From UBA7803 sp963822255 (GTDB lineage: Bacteria > Pseudomonadota > Gammaproteobacteria > Pseudomonadales > Azotimanducaceae): 64,000 bases of DNA. The notes beneath the pieces are model-generated. The model worked only from the letters and a program-made list of their open reading frames with translations. It ran no database searches and was not told the origin of the DNA. The number at the start of each line of letters is the position of its first letter. The stretch's first letter is position 1. Where the stretch lies: positions 206,603 to 270,602 of the forward strand of contig CAWGGV010000002.1 of NCBI GenBank assembly GCA_963822255.1. The letters are read 5' to 3'. The translations under genes and the position numbers were made by a program. This document shows, one piece after another, positions 36,634-45,112 of this stretch.

Positions 36634-38604
36634 ATGAAAGAGGCAACTGCAATGAACGGAAGCGCACTGGGGAGCCTGATCGTCGGCTTGATCCTCACCG
36701 CCGTAGCCGCGGTACCGGCTTCGGCGGCGGAGCAGCTCGACATCGGACAGGCTGACAAATCGGAGCTCGAAAAAACCCATCCGTCGAAGCCGCCCTACTC
36801 GCCGTACGCCGACCGGAATTTCCCCTCCGTCCCCCTGTTCGGCGATACCCATCTGCACACCGCGTATTCGTTCGACGCCGGTGCATTCGGCGCGCGCCTC
36901 GGCCCACGCGATGCTCTGCGGTTCGCCCGGGGAGAGCAGGTCACGTCGAACTCCGGGCAACCGGTGAAGTTGTCCCGGCCGCTGGACTTTCTCGTGGTTA
37001 CCGACCACTCCGACGGTATGGGATTTTTTCCGTTGCTGCTGAGGGGAGATCCCTCGGTCATGGCGTTCCCGGTGGCTCGGAAATGGCGCGAGATGATGCA
37101 GTCCGGCAAGGGGGCGGAAGCGGCGCTGGACATCATTACGAGCTTTAGCAAGGGGACCATCCCCGACGGTCTGCTGCCGGTACCCGGGACCGCTGCGTTC
37201 AAGGGCGCCTGGGAGGAAACTCTCAAGGCGGACGAAGAATTCAACGAGCCGGGCCGCTTCACCGCCGTGATCGGCTACGAGTGGACATCCAACACCAACG
37301 GGATGAATCTGCATCGCAACGTCATTTTCCGCGACAACTCCGACAAGGCCAGTCAGATCGAGCCCTACATCACGAAAGCACCGCTCGGTAGCGACAATCC
37401 CGTGGATCTGTGGAAATGGATGGCCGCCTACCAGGACAAGACCGGCGGCAGGGTGCTGGCCATCGCCCACAACGGCAACCTCTCCAACGGTCTCATGTTC
37501 CCCACGGTGGAGGCGTTCGGAAAGAACTTGGACCGTGACTACGTGGAGAACCGCGCCAAATGGGAGCGGCTGTACGAGATCACCCAGACCAAAGGTACCG
37601 GCGAGGCGCATCCTTTCCTGTCGCCGAACGACGAGTTCGCCGACTTCGAGATCTGGGACAAGGGTAACCTCGATGGAAGCCAGCCGAAGACCAACGACAT
37701 GCTCCAGTACGAGTACGCTCGCGAGGCCCTGAAGAACGGCCTGATGCTCGATGCGAAGTTCGGAACGAATCCCTACAAGTTCGGTCTGGTAGGCTCGAGC
37801 GATTCGCACACGGGCCTGTCCGCGATGGCCGAGGACAATTTCTTCGGCAAGACCGCGCCGCAGGAGCCGAGCCCCGAGCGGATGACCAAGGTGTTCTTCG
37901 ACAATCCCGCGACAGGCGTGAAGGTGATGGACTGGGAGGTGGGTGCGTCCGGGTATGCGGCCGTCTGGGCAACCGAGAACACGCGGGCGGCGATCTGGGA
38001 CGCGATGGAACGCAAGGAGACCTACGCCACGACCGGCCCACGCATGATCGTGCGGTTCTTCGGCGGCTGGGATTTCGCGCCGGAAGACGCCCGGAACCGG
38101 CTGCCGGCCAATGTCGGCTACACCAAGGGCGTGCCGATGGGCGGCGACTTGAGCAACGCACCGTCTGGCAAATCGCCGACCTTCCTCGTCGCCGCGCTCA
38201 AGGACCCGATCGGCGCGAATCTGGACCGCATCCAGGTCATCAAGGGCTGGCTCGACGCCAAGGGCAGGACGCATGAGAAGGTCTACGATGTGGTCTGGGG
38301 CGACGCCGACAAGCGCAGGCCGGGGGCCGACGGCAAAGTACCGGCGGTGGGCAGCACCGTGGACGTGGCGGACGCAAGCTGGACGAACACCATTGGCGAT
38401 CCGGAGTTGATTACCGTGTGGAAGGATCCGGATTTCGATCCGTCGCTTCGCACCTTTTATTACGCGCGGGTTATCGAAATCCCGACGCCCCGCTGGACGG
38501 CCTACGACGCGAAGCGGTTCGCCGTGAAACCGTTGCCCGGAACCAGAATGACGCTGCAGGAACGGGCCTACACGAGCCCGATATGGTACACGCCGAAGAA
38601 ATAA
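36634..38604 (+). CDS. DUF3604 protein, exported PHP-like putative metal hydrolase
   Basis: 656 residues. A signal peptide near 8-32 (LGSLIVGLILTAVAAVPASAAE). The metal-site motifs GDTHLHTAYSFDAGAFG (near 70), VVTDHSDGMGFF (near 125), YEWTSN and VGSSDSHTGL (near 388) follow the PHP-phosphoesterase pattern. The C-terminal part has a jelly-roll-like section with IKGWLDAKGRTHEKVYDVVWGD. Function of the family is not established. 13 bases after the HupE gene, so it is probably a metal enzyme served by HupE and PpiC. Confidence 0.9.
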   Translation: MKEATAMNGSALGSLIVGLILTAVAAVPASAAEQLDIGQADKSELEKTHPSKPPYSPYADRNFPSVPLFGDTHLHTAYSFDAGAFGARLGPRDALRFARGEQVTSNSGQPVKLSRPLDFLVVTDHSDGMGFFPLLLRGDPSVMAFPVARKWREMMQSGKGAEAALDIITSFSKGTIPDGLLPVPGTAAFKGAWEETLKADEEFNEPGRFTAVIGYEWTSNTNGMNLHRNVIFRDNSDKASQIEPYITKAPLGSDNPVDLWKWMAAYQDKTGGRVLAIAHNGNLSNGLMFPTVEAFGKNLDRDYVENRAKWERLYEITQTKGTGEAHPFLSPNDEFADFEIWDKGNLDGSQPKTNDMLQYEYAREALKNGLMLDAKFGTNPYKFGLVGSSDSHTGLSAMAEDNFFGKTAPQEPSPERMTKVFFDNPATGVKVMDWEVGASGYAAVWATENTRAAIWDAMERKETYATTGPRMIVRFFGGWDFAPEDARNRLPANVGYTKGVPMGGDLSNAPSGKSPTFLVAALKDPIGANLDRIQVIKGWLDAKGRTHEKVYDVVWGDADKRRPGADGKVPAVGSTVDVADASWTNTIGDPELITVWKDPDFDPSLRTFYYARVIEIPTPRWTAYDAKRFAVKPLPGTRMTLQERAYTSPIWYTPKK

Positions 38605-38635
38605 ACGCGGAACGCTGGCGGTGAGGGGCCAGGGC

Positions 38636-38695
38636 GGCCGTGTGCTGCCGGAATGCCGGCAGCACGGCCGTGTGCTACCGGAAGGCCGGCAGCAC
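38636..38695. repeat. 30-base tandem duplication at the 3' end of the LLM gene
   Basis: Two copies in direct tandem (38636-38665 and 38666-38695), differing at two positions. Each contains the self-complementary GTGCTGCCGG..CCGGCAGCAC arrangement (perfect in the first copy), so each can form a 10-base hairpin. The second copy encodes the C-terminal VLPAFR and stop of the LLM protein. The hairpins could act as a two-way terminator between the convergent genes. Confidence 0.75.
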
Positions 38696-39616
38696 GTCCC
38701 GCGCCACGGCCTCTACCGGCGCCAGGTCGTCGTACTCGGTGATCTGCAGCATGAACCGCTCGCAGCCGGCTTCCACGTAGCGGCCGATCTGGTCGATGAT
38801 CTGCCTGGTGGTGCCGGCGAACACCCCCAGGCGCTCGGCGTCGTCGATCGTCACCTCGCGGCCGAGACGCCGGGCGAAGCCGTCGAGCAGTCGCCGCAGA
38901 GCGGCATCGTTAGCCGTCCAGTAAAGACCGCCCATCACTGACCGCTTGACGTCTCGGGGCGAACGCCCCTCGCGCTCGAGCAGCTCGTCGAGCTGTTTCG
39001 TCCGCTGCTTGAAGGTGTCAAGGCCGATGAAGACGCCGTTCCACTCGTCGGCGTAGCGGGCCGCCAGCGGCAAGGTCCGCTTCGGCCCATTGCCGCCGAT
39101 CAGGATCGGCGTCGGCCGCGACGGCCGCGGCAGCAGCACCGCGTCGTGCACCGACAGGTGCTCGCCCGAGTACGACACCGGCGCCTCCTCGTGGAGCAGC
39201 CGGCGGGTGACTTCCAGCGCCTCGGTGAGGCGGGCGAACCGGGTGCGGAAGTCGTCGAACGGGATGCCGTAGTTGACGTGCTCGCGCTCCTGCCAGCCGG
39301 CGCCGAGCCCGAGCACGAGGCGCCCGCCGGAGAGGGCGTCGATCTGGGCCGCCTGGCGCACGGTCATGGTGGGATGCCGGAACGTCACCGGTGCCACCAG
39401 CGAGCCGAGCTCGATCCGCCTGGTGTGGGTAGCGGCGTAGGTAAGGGAAACGAACAGCTCCAGGGAATCCATGTCGGGCGGCGACGGATTGGTGAAGTGA
39501 TCGGAGCGGAACACGCACTGGTAGCCGCCGTCTTCCGCCGCTTTCAGGAGGCGCTCCCAGCGCTGCCAGTTGAGGCCGTGCTGGCCCTCGACCATGAGCC
39601 CGATCTGTGCCTTCAT
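38675..39616 (-). CDS. LLM-class flavin/F420-type oxidoreductase
   Basis: 313 residues of the luciferase-like family, with an MKAQIGLMVEGQHGLNWQRWERLLKAAEDGGY start and FRSDHFTNPSPPDMDSLELFVSLTYAATHTRRIELGSLV. The following barrel carries RLVLGLGAGWQEREHVNYGIPF and PTPILIGGNGPKRTLPLAARYADEWNG. It resembles the TIGR03560 group usually called F420-dependent; cofactor use here is not shown. Convergent with the DUF3604 gene, divergent from GNAT. Confidence 0.9.
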   Translation of the reverse strand: MKAQIGLMVEGQHGLNWQRWERLLKAAEDGGYQCVFRSDHFTNPSPPDMDSLELFVSLTYAATHTRRIELGSLVAPVTFRHPTMTVRQAAQIDALSGGRLVLGLGAGWQEREHVNYGIPFDDFRTRFARLTEALEVTRRLLHEEAPVSYSGEHLSVHDAVLLPRPSRPTPILIGGNGPKRTLPLAARYADEWNGVFIGLDTFKQRTKQLDELLEREGRSPRDVKRSVMGGLYWTANDAALRRLLDGFARRLGREVTIDDAERLGVFAGTTRQIIDQIGRYVEAGCERFMLQITEYDDLAPVEAVARDVLPAFR

Positions 39617-39654
39617 GAGCTGCTCCCGGCGGACGATCGCGGAGGATGTTATCA

Positions 39655-40218
39655 GTGACCAATCCCAACCTCACCCACCGGCTCGCCGACCGTGCCGATC
39701 TCGATGCGCTCCGCGGGCTGATGGACGCGGCGATCTCGGAGCTGCAGACGCCGTTTCTGAGCGAAGACCAGATCGAGTCCAGCCGTTTGATCATGGGGCT
39801 CGACAGCCAGCTCGTGGACGACGGCACATATTTCGTCGTCGAAGCGGACGGCCATCTCGCCGGTTGCGGCGGGTGGAGCCGGCGGGCGACCCTGTACGGC
39901 GGTGACCAGTCGCCGGGCCGGAGCCCCGCGCTGCTCGATCCTGCCAGGCACGCGGCGCGCGTCCGCGCCATGTACACTCATCCCCGACACGTGCGCCAGG
40001 GCGTGGGACGGCTGATCCTCGCGCTCTGCGAGGCGGCGGCCCGGGCGGAAGGCTTCACCCGGGTCGAGCTCATGGCGACGTTGGCGGGGGAGCCCCTCTA
40101 TCGCGCCTGCGGCTACCAGCCGGTGGAGCACGTGGTCGACGACCGAGGCGCCGTGGGGGTACCTCTGATCAGAATGACCAAGCTGCTGGCGCCGGCCAAT
40201 TCGGAGACGGAAACATGA
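39655..40218 (+). CDS. GNAT-family N-acetyltransferase
   Basis: 187 residues from a GTG at 39655. The GGAGG at 39641-39645 is 9 bases from this GTG and directly touches the ATG at 39646, so the GTG is the better start. The acetyl-CoA loop reads RAMYTHPRHVRQGVGRLILALCEAAARAEGF (motif A, near 105), followed by ATLAGEPLYRACGYQP. A duplex sequence WSRRATLYGGDQSPG stands out before it. Acceptor unknown. Overlaps the serine hydrolase by 4 bases. Confidence 0.9.
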   Translation: MTNPNLTHRLADRADLDALRGLMDAAISELQTPFLSEDQIESSRLIMGLDSQLVDDGTYFVVEADGHLAGCGGWSRRATLYGGDQSPGRSPALLDPARHAARVRAMYTHPRHVRQGVGRLILALCEAAARAEGFTRVELMATLAGEPLYRACGYQPVEHVVDDRGAVGVPLIRMTKLLAPANSETET

Positions 40219-41357
40219 GCGACATACAGGGCACCTGCCACGCCGACTTCACGGCCGTCCGCGAGGCCTTCGAGGACAACTTCCGCGAGCGTGGCGACGT
40301 CGGCGCCAGCGTGGCAGTGACTTACCAGGGCGAGTACGTGGTGGATCTATGGGGCGGCCATCGTGACGTCGCCGGCACCGAACCATGGGAACAGAACACC
40401 ATCGTCAACGTCTATTCCACCACCAAGACCATGGCGGCGCTGTCCCTGCTGCTGCTGGCGGACCGGGGGGACGTGGACCTCTACCAGCGCGTCTCGCGAT
40501 ACTGGCCGGAGTTCGCCTGCAACGGCAAGGAGGCGACGGAGGTACGGCACTTTCTGAGCCACAGCGCGGGGCTGTCCGGCATGGACGAGCCGATGTCCCT
40601 CGAGGATACCTACGACTGGGAAAAGATGGTCACCGCCCTGGCGGCTCAGGCGCCCTGGTGGGAGCCCGGTACGGCGAGCGGCTATCACGCCCTGACCCAG
40701 GGCTACCTTATCGGCGAGGTGGTGCGCCGGGTGACCGGGCAGAGCCTCGGCACGTTCTTCCGGAAGGAGATCGCCGAGCCTCTGGGCGCCGATTTCCACA
40801 TCGGCACCGGGCCCGAGCACTTCCACCGCATCGCCGAGCTGGTGCCGCCGCCGGCCGGGCCGGCGAGCGGGGCGGAACCCGGTTCCATTGCGGCGCGCAC
40901 GTTCGGCAATCCGCCGGTGAGTGCCGACGCGGCGAAGACAGCCAGCTGGCGGCAGGCGGAGATTCCGGCGGCCAACGGTCACGGCAACGCCCGCTCGGTG
41001 GTGCGGGCGCAGACCGCTGTGGCGAACCTGGGCAGCGCCTTCGGCACTCGGCTGCTGTCCGAAGCGGGCGCGCGCCGGGTGTTCGACGAGCAGATCAACG
41101 GCACCGATCTGGTGCTCGGCGTGCCGGTGCGCTTCGGCATGGGCTATGGGCTCACCAGCGAGGTGATGCCCATGGGTCCCAACGAGCACATCGCCTATTG
41201 GGGCGGCTGGGGCGGCTCGTCCATCGTGGTGGATCAGGACGCGCGGTTGTGTGTGTCCTACGTCATGAATCGGATGGCGCCGGACCTCATGGGCGACCTG
41301 CGCGGGTTCAGCCTGCTTCAGGCCGCCTACCAGTCCCTCGGCGGTCTTTCGCAATAA
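40215..41357 (+). CDS. Beta-lactamase-like serine hydrolase (class C / esterase family)
   Basis: 380 residues. The nucleophile motif S-x-x-K is STTK in VYSTTKTMAALSLLLL (near 71), the tyrosine region is SGYHALTQGYLIGEVV (near 157), and the third element is in YWGGWGGSSIVVD near 335. No export signal is visible. Members are mostly esterases (EstB type) or D-aminopeptidases rather than antibiotic-resistance enzymes. Translationally coupled to GNAT, with GFA next. Confidence 0.9.
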   Translation: MSDIQGTCHADFTAVREAFEDNFRERGDVGASVAVTYQGEYVVDLWGGHRDVAGTEPWEQNTIVNVYSTTKTMAALSLLLLADRGDVDLYQRVSRYWPEFACNGKEATEVRHFLSHSAGLSGMDEPMSLEDTYDWEKMVTALAAQAPWWEPGTASGYHALTQGYLIGEVVRRVTGQSLGTFFRKEIAEPLGADFHIGTGPEHFHRIAELVPPPAGPASGAEPGSIAARTFGNPPVSADAAKTASWRQAEIPAANGHGNARSVVRAQTAVANLGSAFGTRLLSEAGARRVFDEQINGTDLVLGVPVRFGMGYGLTSEVMPMGPNEHIAYWGGWGGSSIVVDQDARLCVSYVMNRMAPDLMGDLRGFSLLQAAYQSLGGLSQ

Positions 41358-41378
41358 CGGTTGGAGACAGGAGGCGTC

Positions 41379-41786
41379 ATGGAAATCGAAGGCGGCTGTT
41401 ACTGCAAGGCGGTGCGGTACCGCGCGAAGGGCGATCCGCTGTTCAATGCGCAATGCCATTGCCGGGAGTGTCAGTATCTGGCCGGGGGTTCTCCCAACGT
41501 GTTCATGGTCATGCCGGCGTCGGGGTTCGAGTACACGAAGGGTCAGCCGAAGACGTTCACCCGCAGCGACATCGACGACCCGGTCACCCGGGAATTCTGC
41601 GCTGAGTGCGGCACTCAGCTCACCACCCGCTCACCGAACCTGCCTGACGGGGTGATTCTCAAGGTGGGCACCATGGACGATCCGAGCCAGTTCCCCGGGC
41701 CGCAGATGGCCATCTATTGTGTGGACAAACAGACGTACCACCGGATTCCGGAGGGCGTCGCCGAGTTCGAACGGCTGCCGGGCTGA
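41379..41786 (+). CDS. GFA/CENP-V-type zinc protein
   Basis: 135 residues. Zinc-binding cysteines lie in GGCYCKAV (near 7), QCHCRECQYL (near 27) and FCAECGTQL (near 73). The family is known from a glutathione-dependent formaldehyde-activating enzyme, though most members are not characterised. ATG at 41379 after GACAGGAGG; follows the serine hydrolase closely (22 bases). Confidence 0.9.
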   Translation: MEIEGGCYCKAVRYRAKGDPLFNAQCHCRECQYLAGGSPNVFMVMPASGFEYTKGQPKTFTRSDIDDPVTREFCAECGTQLTTRSPNLPDGVILKVGTMDDPSQFPGPQMAIYCVDKQTYHRIPEGVAEFERLPG

Positions 41787-41817
41787 GCGGGGTTGACGGA
41801 GCCACCTCCGCGCCTCG

Positions 41818-43806
41818 TCAATCCAACGGCCACGGCAGGTCGACGTACGCCTGCAGCAGACCGCGCGGGAAGTCGAGCACCAGGGCGTGTCCGAGGACCA
41901 GCATGAAGGCGACGCCGGCCGTGGTCAGCAACAGGATCTGAAGCCACGATGCCGCGGCCCGGACACGCAGGAACACCACGAAGAAGGCGGTCAGAGCGAT
42001 CACGAACCCGAACAGGGCGGTGCCGACGAGCAGGCTCGCGATCCAGCCGATGTTCCCGCACATTCCGCGCAGGTCCGGCCTTTTGCGATTCTGCGCTTCC
42101 TGATCGTAGTGAGCCGGGTGGCCATCCTGGGCCAGCAACAGAACCCACAACAGGTAGAGCGTGAACAGCAGCATCACGGCGGCCAGCCCGATCGGAAAAA
42201 CTCCTCCGAGAAATGATCGGGTGAGACCGTCGTACAGGGCGTAGCCGAACAATCCGATCGCTACCATGGCGAAGGCGATCTGCGGCTTCCGCCCGAGGGG
42301 ATGGGCGTCCACTACCTCGCGCACGGCCTCGGGGGTGACGGCGCCCTGCTCACCGATCCGGGAACGCGTTCCCAGCCAGAGCGAGGCAGCGGTGATGGCG
42401 GCGAGAATCAGCACTCCGGGCCGCGTCAGGAAATGCCAGCCGTAGAACTGCACCGCCTGGTAGAGGTACGTCTCCGCCTGATCGGAAAGGACGAAGCCGA
42501 TCAGAAACGCGGGACGGGGCCAGCCGAAGCGGCGCATGAAGACGCCGAGGATGCCGATCGCGAACAGCGCGACCAGGTCGAGCAGATCCCGGGTGGCCTG
42601 GAAGGCGGCGAAACTGATCGCCATGATCATGAACGGTGCGAGCAGCGGAAAACGGATGGTGGTCAGCCGCGCAATCGGTTGGGCCAGGAACAGGCACAAC
42701 CCGGCACCCAGGACGTTGGCGATCGCCAGTGACCAGATGATCGAGTAGGTGAGGCCGAGGTTGGTCGTGACCATGGATGGTCCGGCTTCGATGCCGATCA
42801 GGATCATGCCGCCGAGGAACACGGCCATGGAGCCCGATCCAGGAATGCCGAACAGAAGGGTCGGCATCAACGCGCCGCCCTCCTTGGCGTTGCTGGCGGA
42901 TTCCGGAGCGAGCACTCCGCGGATGTCGCCGCTGCCGAACTTCGATTTGTCCCTGGATGTCTGAACGACGTGGCCATAGGCAATCCAGTCGACGACTGAT
43001 CCCCCCAGGCCCGGAATGGCGCCGACCAGGGTGCCGATGCCGGCGCAGCGCAGGCACAGAAACCAGTTCCGCAGCATGTCCTTCAATCCATCGCGCCACT
43101 CGTTGCCGAGATTCGCGCCGGCAGCAATCGAACGTTCCTGGCGCAGGAGGTCGACGATTTCCGGGAAGGCGAACATGCCGAGCCCCACCACCACCAGGGG
43201 CACCCCGTCCATCAGGTAGTCGACGCCGAAGGTCATGCGGAACTCACCAGTGGCGGGGGCGCCGCCGATGGCACCGACCACCAGACCCAATCCGCAGGCC
43301 GCCAGCCCCTTCATCAGGCTGGACCCCGCCATGACCCCGACCATGGACAGGCCGAGCACGGCGAGCATGAACAGCTCTGCCGAGCCGAAGGCAAGGATGA
43401 TCGGGCGCGCGATGAGCACGAAGAAGGTCAGCACCAGCGCGCCGAACAACCCGCCGAACAGAGAAGCCGAGAACGCTGCGCCGAGGGCGCGCGCCGCGTG
43501 GCCCTGCTTGGCGAGCGGAAACCCGTCCAGCACGGTCGCCTGCGACGCAGCCGAGCCGGGAATTCCCATCAGCACCGATGTGAAGGTATCCGACGTCGGA
43601 ATGACGGCGACCAGCCCGATCAGCATGGCCAGAGCCGATACCTGATCCATGCCGTAGATGAACGGGATCAGCAGCGACAGTCCGGCAATGCCGCCGAGGC
43701 CCGGCAGCACGCCGATGGCGAGTCCGAGCAGCACGCCTGCGAACAGGTGCAGAAGATGGGCAGTCGATACCACCGAGGCGAAAGCCGAGCCCAGAGTTTC
43801 CAGCAT
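41818..43806 (-). CDS. Tripartite tricarboxylate transporter, TctA fused to a TctB-like domain
   Basis: 662 residues. The first 500 or so are a TctA large permease: GLAIGVLPGLGGIAGLSLLIPF, SQATVLDGFPLAKQGHAARALGAA, ASNAKEGGALMPTLLFGIPGSGSMAVFLGG. The remaining 150 (from about 510, KPQIAFAMVAIGLFGYALYDGL) form about four helices with a LFTLYLLWVLLLAQDG segment, like TctB. The usual systems have separate TctA and TctB genes, and no other tctB is here, so the fusion is probably functional. Downstream of the TctC gene by 32 bases. Confidence 0.88.
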   Translation of the reverse strand: MLETLGSAFASVVSTAHLLHLFAGVLLGLAIGVLPGLGGIAGLSLLIPFIYGMDQVSALAMLIGLVAVIPTSDTFTSVLMGIPGSAASQATVLDGFPLAKQGHAARALGAAFSASLFGGLFGALVLTFFVLIARPIILAFGSAELFMLAVLGLSMVGVMAGSSLMKGLAACGLGLVVGAIGGAPATGEFRMTFGVDYLMDGVPLVVVGLGMFAFPEIVDLLRQERSIAAGANLGNEWRDGLKDMLRNWFLCLRCAGIGTLVGAIPGLGGSVVDWIAYGHVVQTSRDKSKFGSGDIRGVLAPESASNAKEGGALMPTLLFGIPGSGSMAVFLGGMILIGIEAGPSMVTTNLGLTYSIIWSLAIANVLGAGLCLFLAQPIARLTTIRFPLLAPFMIMAISFAAFQATRDLLDLVALFAIGILGVFMRRFGWPRPAFLIGFVLSDQAETYLYQAVQFYGWHFLTRPGVLILAAITAASLWLGTRSRIGEQGAVTPEAVREVVDAHPLGRKPQIAFAMVAIGLFGYALYDGLTRSFLGGVFPIGLAAVMLLFTLYLLWVLLLAQDGHPAHYDQEAQNRKRPDLRGMCGNIGWIASLLVGTALFGFVIALTAFFVVFLRVRAAASWLQILLLTTAGVAFMLVLGHALVLDFPRGLLQAYVDLPWPLD

Positions 43807-43838
43807 GGTGTGTGCCTGTCCGCGTGCCGGAAGCCGAA

Positions 43839-44939
43839 TTACTCGTTGTAGAGCGTCACGTGGTAGTCCGTCGTCAGCATCTCGACGACGTCCTTCTTCG
43901 CGGTGTCCGGGACGGTCGTGGCTTTTTTGAACAGCGCGTCCGCCGCCTCGCCGGTGACCTGCTCGTAGTCGCCGAGCACCTGGGACTTTTTCGCGTTGTA
44001 GTCCGGATCATCCTTCATGTGCCGGACTGCGGCACGGAAGGCGTCGACGATGTCGTCCGGTGTGCCGTGGGGCAGGAACGCCATCTTCTGGGCGGCGAAG
44101 CCGGATATGAAGAAAGCGAGATAGGCGTCGTAGGCCTCGCCCGACGGCGGCCGGCCGGTCGCCAGCTGGTAGGCTTCCGGGAACGAGGGCAGGTCGGGGA
44201 ACGTGGGGTCGCGGACGACGTTGCCTTGCTCGTCGAGGATGCCCCAGGAAAACAGCGGAACGGCCTTGCCTTCCTTCACCAGGGGCACGACGTTGCTCAG
44301 ATACGCGGGCGAAGTCTGATAGTCGATGGTCGCCTCGCCGCGCTCGAATGCCAGGCGGCCGGCGCCGCGGCCCTTGAAGCCGAACACGTGCTGGACGTCG
44401 AGGCCGAGCAGACGGAAGGCCAGCAGCGGCACCAGATCCAGCGACGTCGCCCCCTCGCTGGCGTACACCAGCCGCTTGCCCTGAAGCTGGCTCGCTTGCG
44501 CTGCCGAGCCGACACCGAGCGAGGGCGCGACGTAGACGACCCCGCCCGTCGGCGTGGCCATGACGATCCTCCAGTCCTGGTACTCGTACCTCACTCGCGG
44601 GTCGCCGAGCAGGTACGGAAACTGCGTCGAGCCCGAGGTGCCGAGGAGGGTCAAACCGTCGGGCCGCGCGCGTGCTGCGAACTGATTGGCGCCGGTGGTC
44701 GAGCCGCCGCCGGGCACGTTCTTGACGATGACGGTGGGATGGCCGGGAAGGTACCTGGAGAAGAACGGCGCGTTGAACCGGGCCCAGGTATCGGAGCCGC
44801 CGCCTTCCTTGAACGGGATGATCCATTCGATGGTCTTGCCGCTGAAGTCGGCCGCCTGCGCGGTCCCCACAGCGATCGCGAGGGCCGCGGCGGCAAGAAC
44901 GCGCACGCGGATCCTGCGGCGGGTGAAAGCCTTGTGCAT
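43839..44939 (-). CDS. TctC-family (Bug) solute-binding protein
   Basis: 366 residues from the ATG at 44939, as a GGAG sits 6 bases upstream. Signal peptide (RIRVRVLAAAALAIAVGTAQA). The mature part carries IEWIIPFKEGGGSDTWARFNAPF and VIVKNVPGGGSTTGANQFAARARPDGLTLLGTSGS, the two-lobe carboxylate-binding signature of Bug receptors. Presents a carboxylic acid to the TctAB fusion. Alternative upstream starts (44945, 44951) leave no room for the ribosome site. Confidence 0.93.
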   Translation of the reverse strand: MHKAFTRRRIRVRVLAAAALAIAVGTAQAADFSGKTIEWIIPFKEGGGSDTWARFNAPFFSRYLPGHPTVIVKNVPGGGSTTGANQFAARARPDGLTLLGTSGSTQFPYLLGDPRVRYEYQDWRIVMATPTGGVVYVAPSLGVGSAAQASQLQGKRLVYASEGATSLDLVPLLAFRLLGLDVQHVFGFKGRGAGRLAFERGEATIDYQTSPAYLSNVVPLVKEGKAVPLFSWGILDEQGNVVRDPTFPDLPSFPEAYQLATGRPPSGEAYDAYLAFFISGFAAQKMAFLPHGTPDDIVDAFRAAVRHMKDDPDYNAKKSQVLGDYEQVTGEAADALFKKATTVPDTAKKDVVEMLTTDYHVTLYNE

Positions 44940-45112
44940 GAACATCTCCAAGTGTTGATCGATGGTAATGCCTCCAGCCGCTCAGCGAAAATTCATGACG
45001 AGGCCGCGCCCTTGCGCATTCCTGCTGTCGGCCGCTCGATGTGACCTTGGGGATGGCAGGGAGTACTCTACGGCCCGATGGGCGGTAACCGCCCGGGAAA
45101 GCGGAGGCTCAC

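Noticed and set aside
40215..41357. Beta-lactamase resistance gene
   Set aside because: It has the SxxK motif but no export signal and an esterase-like context; class C-type esterase is a better call.
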